Positions 58,529 to 64,000 of a stretch of DNA of 64,000 nt are shown here, piece by piece. Both the position numbers and the translations under genes were made by a program. Origin of the DNA: Selenomonadales bacterium (GTDB lineage: Bacteria > Bacillota > Negativicutes > Sporomusales > UBA7701). Each line of letters begins with the position of its first letter. Within the stretch, counting starts at the first letter, position 1. Below the pieces are notes generated by a model, which saw nothing but the letters and a program-made list of their open reading frames with translations, had not been told where the DNA came from and did not search any database. The stretch is taken from NCBI GenBank assembly GCA_029975165.1, contig JARKPR010000078.1, forward strand, positions 100,727-164,726, in the 5' to 3' direction.

Positions 58529-61500
58529 TTATGCCTTGACCAGTTTCACCTTGGTGTCATAGAAGACGATACTGCCGCCGACCACGTCCTGAAGGCCGGT
58601 ATTCTTGAGCACCGGGTCGACGCGCATGGCCGCGTTGGCGTGGATGCCCGTAGCCCGCCCGGGGTCCCCCTTGACGGTCTTGCCGTCGATGGTGATATCG
58701 CCGGCGCCGTTGGCAAAATGTCCGTGGCCGAGCGAAAAACCGACCACGCCGGGACGGACACCTTCGGTTACCTTCACCTTGCCGACGAGCGGCTTGTTGC
58801 CGAGCGGCCCCAGCTTCCAGTTGCCGTCCTGGCAGGTTGCGGAGGTTACCTTCACCCGGTCGCCGTCCCGCAGGCCGAGGCGGCCGGCGTCGACGGGGTT
58901 GACGATTATCCCGTTCTCCAGCTCCAGCGCCATCAGCCAGGGGCTGGCGGCCGTACGCGACTTGGTGTGCTGGATATGCTTGTAGGTGATCATCGTCAGA
59001 TCGTAGCCGTCTTTTTCGTCGGTGATCGGCTTGCCGGAGCAATCCTGGACCTCGCCGATGTAGGTCGGCAGGCCGCCGAAGTTCTTGCCCGTCATGGCGT
59101 TCTTGGTGGTGGCCGTCTTCTCGACGAACATATTCACCATGACGCCGTACTTGTTCTTCACCTTCGCTCCGTCCCAGGCCGCGTTGAAGTCCTCGAACCG
59201 GCCGCCGCGGTTGAGCACGTAGATGACCTTACGCCAGAAGGCGTCGCCTCCGCAGGCCGCTTTCCAGCGGTCGGGGTCGAACACCGACTTGGGCAGGTGC
59301 TTGCGGGCTTCTAGGAAAATCTTCACCTCTTCGTCGTCGGCGTCCGGCAGCTTGCCGTCGGTGGCGATGTTGGCCACCTGCTTCAGGTAGAGGTGGTCGA
59401 AGTGGTTGAACGGCACATTATTGCCGAACCCGTTGGGGCCGAAACCGGGGAGGTTCATCTTCTCGGCCAGGCCGAGCAGGAACGATTCGAAGCCCAGCGG
59501 CATCTCCTCGCCAAAGACCTTGACCGTATCGGTCAGAGGCTTGGCGGCCGGCTGCCGGATAGGCGAGTTCTTGTACGGGATGCTGGGGTGGGAACCGTGC
59601 ATCTCCCACCGTTCGAGGTAGGTGAAATCCGGGATGATATAGTCGGCGTAAACCGAGGTCTCGCCTACTGTGGTATCGAAGGTGACGAACAACGGCAGCT
59701 TGCTCGGGTCGCACAGCGTGTCGATGACCGCCTGGGCCGCCGGCAGCGAGTATACGGGGCAGCCCATGTAGAGGAACAGCGATTTGATCTGATAAGGGTA
59801 CATGTCGGCGGCCGACGGGATGACTTCCTGGTAGATGTCGCTGATGAGCGGGAACCAGGGGCGCTTGGCCGGGTAGCCGCTGAAGATGGTGCTGTCCTCG
59901 TACTTGAAGCTGGTGCGGATGATGGTGCTGCCGAACGGGGCGATCTTCTTGGGGTGTTTCGACACGGCGAACGCCTGCCCGGGCTTGGCGCCGGCATGGG
60001 CGTACTCGGACTTGGCGATGAAGCCGCCCCGCCAGTCGTAGTTGCCGTTCAGCAGGTTCAACGTATTCCACGTTATGACGTTGTAGAAGCCGGCGGTGTG
60101 CTGCGAGACGCCGCGATGAATGTCGACGACCGCCTTCTTGCCGTGGCTGGTGAACTCCTTGGCCAGTTCCTCGATATCGCTGCCCTTGACGCCGGCCTCC
60201 TTGGCCCACTCCTCGATGCTGCGGGCTTTGGCCTCTTCGTAGACGAGCTGTAGTACGGACTTTACCTTGACGCCGTTGATCTCGGTGTCCACCAGCAGGT
60301 CGCCGGTAATCGGGGCGGTCTCGCTGTTCGGGTCGACCTCCACCGGCTGGCCGTCCTTGACGACGACGAACTTCTCGTTGACGTACGTCTTGCCGTCCTT
60401 GGTCGTGGCCATCTCTTTGCCGAAGCCCAACTCGTGCGAACGGGCGAAGACGGTGGGCTTGCCGTCGGCCATTTTCACCAGCCAGGTGGCGTTGCACCAG
60501 GTCGGTTCGCCGGCCGCCTTGGCGGCCCCTTTGTTGGCGCAGGTCAGGTATTTGGTGTCGTAGCGCTTGTTCTCGATGATCCAGCGGATCATGCCCATGG
60601 CCACGGCGGTATCCTTGCCAGGCGCCGCCGGCACCCACTTCCAGGCGTGGCTGGCGGCCTTCGTGAAGCGCGGGTCGAGCACGGCGTACTTCATGCGGCC
60701 GGAAGAAATGCCCTCAGTGATGCGCTGCACGCGCACCGGCGGCCCGTAATTGGCCTCGAAGACGTTGGCGCCGACGAAGATCACGAATTCGGCCGCTTCC
60801 AGTTCGGCCTGCCAGTAGAACTTCTTGCCGTCCATCCAGGACATGGCGTTCTTCTTGGCGTCGTACTTCCACTGCTCGCTCATCGCTTTGCCGGAGAAGT
60901 ACAGCGAGCCCTGGCAGACGGTGGTGTGCCCGTGGGCGTTGACGGAGCCGAAAGAATCGAGGCAGAAGCGTTTCAGGATGTCGCCGCGGCCGTCCTTGAG
61001 GCGGCCCCACCAGAAGACGAATTGGTTGTTCTTCGGCCCCAGGTCGGGATGGTTCGGGTCGATCATCGCGCCGAGGTTGTCCTTGAACTTGGTCTGGAAT
61101 TCCTTGACCAGTTCCTGCTTCTTGGTCTTGTCCTTTTCGCCGAGAATCTTGGCGACATGGTCGGCCATGTCCTTGGCCAGCTTGGGGTCGCGGACTGCCC
61201 ACAGGCTGTTCATGCCCTCAACTACGCGGTTCTCCTCGCCGGGGACGTTGGCGAACAGCTTGCCGCCGTCGGCAATTTCCTTGATCGCCTGCTCGAACGG
61301 TATGCTTACCCACTTGTTCTCGCCTCGTTTGCCGGCCCGTTTCAGCACCTTGCGGATACGGTAGGGGTCGTAATAGATCTGGATGCCCGCCTGGCCTTTG
61401 GGGCAGACGCCGGCGTCGACCTTTTCGACTTCCCGGACCTTCGCGGCGTATCCCAAATGGGGGTTGAGAGCCGACGGGGCATAGGGGTTGCCGTCGATCT

Positions 61501-61762
61501 TGAGGGGCATCCCCTCCATGGTCTTAACCTTAATGCCGCAGCCGGTGTTGCAATTCTGGCAGGAAGTATATATGGCGTTCTCGGCGCGGTTCAGGACGTA
61601 TTCGTCTTCCGGGGTCAACAGACCGGCTTGGGCGCGTTCGAAGAGGCCCATAAGATTGCTGTCGCTTGCCAGCAGGGCCGAACAACCGACGGCCGTACCG
61701 GCGATGAACTGCCGGCGGCTGGCTTTGGTATCGAGAATCTTTTCGACGAAATTCTTTTCCAC
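58529..61762 (-). CDS. ttrA: Tetrathionate-reductase-like molybdopterin subunit
   Basis: 1077 residues, the length of TtrA-clade enzymes. Tat motif SRRQFIAGTA at residues about 16-25; 4Fe-4S ligands CQNCNTGC then GVCPKGQAG; the Cys in HTTVCQGSLYF is in the expected molybdenum-ligand position. Gene order B-C-A and the adjacent sensor pair match tetrathionate reductase loci; the related selenate (SrdA) and arsenate reductases use similar layouts, so substrate is not proven. GTG 61762 is preceded by GGAGGAGGG; an ATG at 61783 overlaps the C-subunit stop. Confidence 0.85.
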   Translation of the reverse strand: MEKNFVEKILDTKASRRQFIAGTAVGCSALLASDSNLMGLFERAQAGLLTPEDEYVLNRAENAIYTSCQNCNTGCGIKVKTMEGMPLKIDGNPYAPSALNPHLGYAAKVREVEKVDAGVCPKGQAGIQIYYDPYRIRKVLKRAGKRGENKWVSIPFEQAIKEIADGGKLFANVPGEENRVVEGMNSLWAVRDPKLAKDMADHVAKILGEKDKTKKQELVKEFQTKFKDNLGAMIDPNHPDLGPKNNQFVFWWGRLKDGRGDILKRFCLDSFGSVNAHGHTTVCQGSLYFSGKAMSEQWKYDAKKNAMSWMDGKKFYWQAELEAAEFVIFVGANVFEANYGPPVRVQRITEGISSGRMKYAVLDPRFTKAASHAWKWVPAAPGKDTAVAMGMIRWIIENKRYDTKYLTCANKGAAKAAGEPTWCNATWLVKMADGKPTVFARSHELGFGKEMATTKDGKTYVNEKFVVVKDGQPVEVDPNSETAPITGDLLVDTEINGVKVKSVLQLVYEEAKARSIEEWAKEAGVKGSDIEELAKEFTSHGKKAVVDIHRGVSQHTAGFYNVITWNTLNLLNGNYDWRGGFIAKSEYAHAGAKPGQAFAVSKHPKKIAPFGSTIIRTSFKYEDSTIFSGYPAKRPWFPLISDIYQEVIPSAADMYPYQIKSLFLYMGCPVYSLPAAQAVIDTLCDPSKLPLFVTFDTTVGETSVYADYIIPDFTYLERWEMHGSHPSIPYKNSPIRQPAAKPLTDTVKVFGEEMPLGFESFLLGLAEKMNLPGFGPNGFGNNVPFNHFDHLYLKQVANIATDGKLPDADDEEVKIFLEARKHLPKSVFDPDRWKAACGGDAFWRKVIYVLNRGGRFEDFNAAWDGAKVKNKYGVMVNMFVEKTATTKNAMTGKNFGGLPTYIGEVQDCSGKPITDEKDGYDLTMITYKHIQHTKSRTAASPWLMALELENGIIVNPVDAGRLGLRDGDRVKVTSATCQDGNWKLGPLGNKPLVGKVKVTEGVRPGVVGFSLGHGHFANGAGDITIDGKTVKGDPGRATGIHANAAMRVDPVLKNTGLQDVVGGSIVFYDTKVKLVKA

Positions 61763-61779
61763 GTCTATCCCTCCTCCCC

Positions 61780-62808
61780 TCACGCCTGTTTGGCGGCAAT
61801 CAGTTTATCCGCCAAGAAGTCGGCCGCCCAGATGGCGCCGGCCACGAAGCCGACCGCCACAACCCATTCCACCGCCGAAGGCGTATACGCCAGCGACAGG
61901 CGGGCAGCCTGGAAGGCGCCGGCCAGACCGGGCATCGGCTCGGTCGCAAACCCGGAACTGACGAAGGCATACTTGTCGCAGGCCAGGCCGATCAAAACCA
62001 AAACGCCCGGCAACATGCCGCCAGCGTTCTTGACCAGCATAAACAGCGGGACGACCACGCCCAAGACTACGAAGCCCCAGAAGGGGATCGAGCTGAGCAT
62101 GCCCGCCTGTCCGGTAACGGCGTGGACAAGCTCGATGACCGCAACCGCGGCAACAGAACAGGTAAGAAGCTTCTTGATCCCGTAGCCTTCTTCCGCGAAA
62201 ACAACGGCGTTATTCAACTGCCCGACGGTGTAGACCGCCGCGCTGCCGGCAGCCACCGCGGCAACCAGGAAAGATACCGGAGTCAACAGTGAATACCATG
62301 CGGCCCGGGCCACCATGCCGCCGAAGAACAGCCCCTCGGCAACCACGAAACCCACGGCAGCCAAACCCGCCAGGTACATAAACGCTTTTTTCGCATTCGT
62401 GAATAAGTACCCGCCGAGGCAAACGAAGAATGCTATATACAGCCATGACGCCCAGGCCAGTTTGGAGCTGAAAGCCGGGCTGAAGAAAATCATGAAACCC
62501 TTCATCGGTTTACCGAGGTCGGTGCCGATGAATGCCAGACCGAAGGCCAGGAAAGCGCCGGCGGCGATCAGGCTTATGCTGGTCAGCCGTTTCGGCTCGC
62601 CGCCCTGCGACCAGGCGACGTATATGCCGGTCCAGGCCGCGCCGCCCGCAGCTCCCACCATTAGCGCATAGAGGCCGACCCAAAGACCCCAGGGCGTGTA
62701 TGAACCGTAGTTGGTCACACTCTCGCCCCAGACAAACACTTTGCCGAGTGCAGCGACCGCACCGGCAACGAACAATACGAGCAGAACCGCTTTGGCCGTT
62801 TTACCCAT
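61780..62808 (-). CDS. ttrC: NrfD-type membrane subunit, TtrC-like
   Basis: 342 residues, nine or ten membrane segments. SYTPWGLWVGLYALMVGAAGGAAWTG and SVSLI-like (ISLIAAGAFLAFGLAFIGTDLGKPMKG) match NrfD/TtrC. Quinol-oxidising anchor passing electrons to the B subunit. Starts 13 bases after the B gene; its stop precedes the A start by 17 bases. Confidence 0.9.
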   Translation of the reverse strand: MGKTAKAVLLVLFVAGAVAALGKVFVWGESVTNYGSYTPWGLWVGLYALMVGAAGGAAWTGIYVAWSQGGEPKRLTSISLIAAGAFLAFGLAFIGTDLGKPMKGFMIFFSPAFSSKLAWASWLYIAFFVCLGGYLFTNAKKAFMYLAGLAAVGFVVAEGLFFGGMVARAAWYSLLTPVSFLVAAVAAGSAAVYTVGQLNNAVVFAEEGYGIKKLLTCSVAAVAVIELVHAVTGQAGMLSSIPFWGFVVLGVVVPLFMLVKNAGGMLPGVLVLIGLACDKYAFVSSGFATEPMPGLAGAFQAARLSLAYTPSAVEWVVAVGFVAGAIWAADFLADKLIAAKQA

Positions 62809-62821
62809 GCTACTGCACCTC

Positions 62822-63529
62822 CTATATGTAGTAAACCCGCGGGTCTGTGCCCACTTCCTCTTTGAGACGGAAAACCTTGCCGGTGCCCATGACCTTCTTG
62901 ATGAGCGATTGCTCGTCGTTCAGGTCGCCGAAAAACGTCGCCCGGCCGATGCAGGTGGAAACGCAGATCGGCAGCAGGCCCTTCTGTAGGCGGCTTGTGC
63001 AGAAATGGCACTTGCGGGCGCTGCCCACGACGTTGGCATGCTTGCTGTCGCGCCGCCAGAGCTTGCCGTACTCGAAGAAGCCCGCTTTTTCGTACTCCTG
63101 CTGGGCAGGCGAATCTTCCGTGTAGTACGCGCCGGCATCGAACGTCCGGGCGCCGTACGGGCAGTTGGCAATACACGAACGGCATCCGATGCACTTCTCA
63201 TAGTCGATGGATACGATGCCGTCGGCCTCTTTCTTGGTCGCGCCAACAGGGCAGACCGGCACGCAGGAGGGGTTCTCGCACTGGTAACAGGGACGGGGCA
63301 GGAACTGGCGCTTGACCTCCGGGAACTTGCCGCTCACCTTGTCGATCACCGGCCGGTAAACAACCCCCGGCGGCAGCTTGTACTCGGCGACGCAGCCGAT
63401 GGTGCAGGCGTGGCAGCCCACGCATTTGCGGGTGTCGATGAGCATTCCCCAGCGGCGTTTCTCGGGCGGTTTTTGCATGGCCTTGGCCAGATCCCGCTGC
63501 ATGGTGAGCAAGACGTCTTCTCTCTCCAC
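62822..63529 (-). CDS. ttrB: Fe-S electron-transfer subunit, TtrB-like
   Basis: 235 residues. Four cluster motifs: CVGCHACTIGC, CYQCENPSCVPVCP, CIGCRSCIANCP and CHFCTSRLQ...CVSTC. Unlike many TtrB proteins there is no Tat signal; it presumably travels with the Tat-exported A subunit or remains cytoplasmic until then. The GTG at 63529 follows AGGAGG; a longer frame is unsupported. First gene of the operon. Confidence 0.9.
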   Translation of the reverse strand: MEREDVLLTMQRDLAKAMQKPPEKRRWGMLIDTRKCVGCHACTIGCVAEYKLPPGVVYRPVIDKVSGKFPEVKRQFLPRPCYQCENPSCVPVCPVGATKKEADGIVSIDYEKCIGCRSCIANCPYGARTFDAGAYYTEDSPAQQEYEKAGFFEYGKLWRRDSKHANVVGSARKCHFCTSRLQKGLLPICVSTCIGRATFFGDLNDEQSLIKKVMGTGKVFRLKEEVGTDPRVYYI

Positions 63530-63672
63530 AACGCTCCTCCTTTGCTCATTTCTCCTTCGCCAAATACGGGCAGGCGCTTGTACGCAGCACCCCATCGGCT
63601 GCCGGGCGGCAGCTCGGAGAAATATTTATAATATCGTACAGTATCATTATCCATCGGGCGGCGTTATGGCGG

Positions 63673-63719
63673 TATCAGTGAAAACCATACACTTTTGTCC
63701 GTAAAAACACGGACAAAAA
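63673..63719 (-). promoter_or_regulatory. Shared motif and palindrome upstream of the Ttr-like operon
   Basis: Plus-strand reading: TATCAGTG, AAAA, then CCATACACTTTTGTC, overlapping a perfect inverted repeat TTTTGTCCGT-AAAAAC-ACGGACAAAA. Twenty-two of the first 27 bases match the site at 48468 upstream of tatA. A promoter-like ATATTATAAAT follows toward the gene (minus strand, about 63632-63645). A further hairpin GGAAGT.AGCG/CGCT.ACTTCC is at 63720-63745. Confidence 0.65.
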
Positions 63720-63860
63720 GGAAGTAAGCGATTCGCTCACTTCCTGATGGCTTTTCAGAAGAACCCCTAATGTGTTACATATAGCCGCCCGGTTTGTCCG
63801 CCCGATAATTAGCCTTTATGCAGCCCAAGGTTCGAATCTATTCCAGAGCTCGGAGCGGAG

Positions 63861-64000
63861 TGTAATGTCCCCCGAAAATGAGACAGGTTTAGGCCGCTAA
63901 CTTCCGGAGTGTTTGCCTGAATTCCATAGGTGATTTATACCCCAACGCGGAGTGGATACGCTCCGCGTTGTAAAATTTTATCCACGCGGTAATGGCCTTC
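63861..64000 (-). mobile_element. End of an IS3-family insertion sequence
   Basis: A terminal sequence beginning TGTAATGTCCCCCGAAAATG is followed 28 bases in by the transposase stop codon, the spacing usual for IS3-family elements. The element runs off the window. Confidence 0.85.
63889..64000 (-). CDS. IS3-family transposase (OrfB), C-terminal fragment
   Basis: The last 36 codons are visible: AITAWIKFYNAERIHSALGY, then SPMEFRQTLRKLAA and stop. This is the highly conserved C-terminal end of the DDE integrase domain (rve_3) of IS3/IS150-type transposases. It is cut by the window edge, not known to be broken. Confidence 0.92.
   Translation of the reverse strand, partial: KAITAWIKFYNAERIHSALGYKSPMEFRQTLRKLAA

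Noticed and set aside
63815..63860. tRNA-like T-loop sequence (GGTTCGAATC) suggesting a tRNA gene or att site at the IS end
   Set aside because: The flanking bases do not pair into a T-stem, and no anticodon or acceptor arm can be built around it.

Overview
The window is about 64 kb of a GC-rich anaerobic bacterium. Small spore-former-style regulators, AGGAGG ribosome sites, many GTG/TTG starts, Tat-exported molybdoenzymes, a CO dehydrogenase gene and an hgcAB pair suggest a Bacillota lineage, most likely Negativicutes/Sporomusaceae-like. No rRNA or tRNA gene is present to confirm this.

Layout. 0-12.6 kb is ordinary chromosome: a membrane histidine kinase, an HxlR regulator divergent from a flavin split-barrel protein, a secreted charged-helix protein, a bile-acid/Na+ symporter-family carrier, ilvD, and a TRAP transporter (dctPQM) followed by its likely cupin-PocR histidine kinase and AraC-type response regulator. 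12.6-19.5 kb holds a DUF1848 protein, a polysaccharide deacetylase, a glycolate-oxidase-type glcD-glcF pair, a YdjM-like membrane hydrolase and a NapH-like ferredoxin. 19.7-25.0 kb is a cell-surface glycan/lipid modification operon. Three copies of a structured intergenic repeat (about 6.6-6.8, 17.3-17.4 and 19.4-19.5 kb) lie at gene 3' ends and show compensatory base changes.

At 26.4 kb a cooS gene loses its 5' end and base composition falls abruptly. This is the apparent left edge of a metalloid/mercury island (26.4-46 kb). The island holds two ArsP-like permease modules, each with a tiny thioredoxin-like protein and its own regulator (ArsR or PadR); a small selenoprotein gene read through an in-frame UGA; an ars operon (two arsC, arsR, acr3, arsD, double arsA) and an arsC remnant; an operon of a radical SAM enzyme, two consecutive ECF sigma factors and several Cys-rich small proteins; and an hgcA-hgcB mercury-methylation pair behind a MarR regulator.

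46-63.5 kb is a respiratory block. It has moeA and tatA (cofactor and export), a slipin, GntR regulators, a polysulfide/thiosulfate-reductase-like A-B-chaperone-C operon, and a tetrathionate-reductase-like operon (B-C-A) followed by a PhnD-fold lipoprotein, a histidine kinase and a NarL-type regulator. A near-identical upstream motif links tatA-moeA with the tetrathionate-like operon. The window ends inside an IS3-family element.
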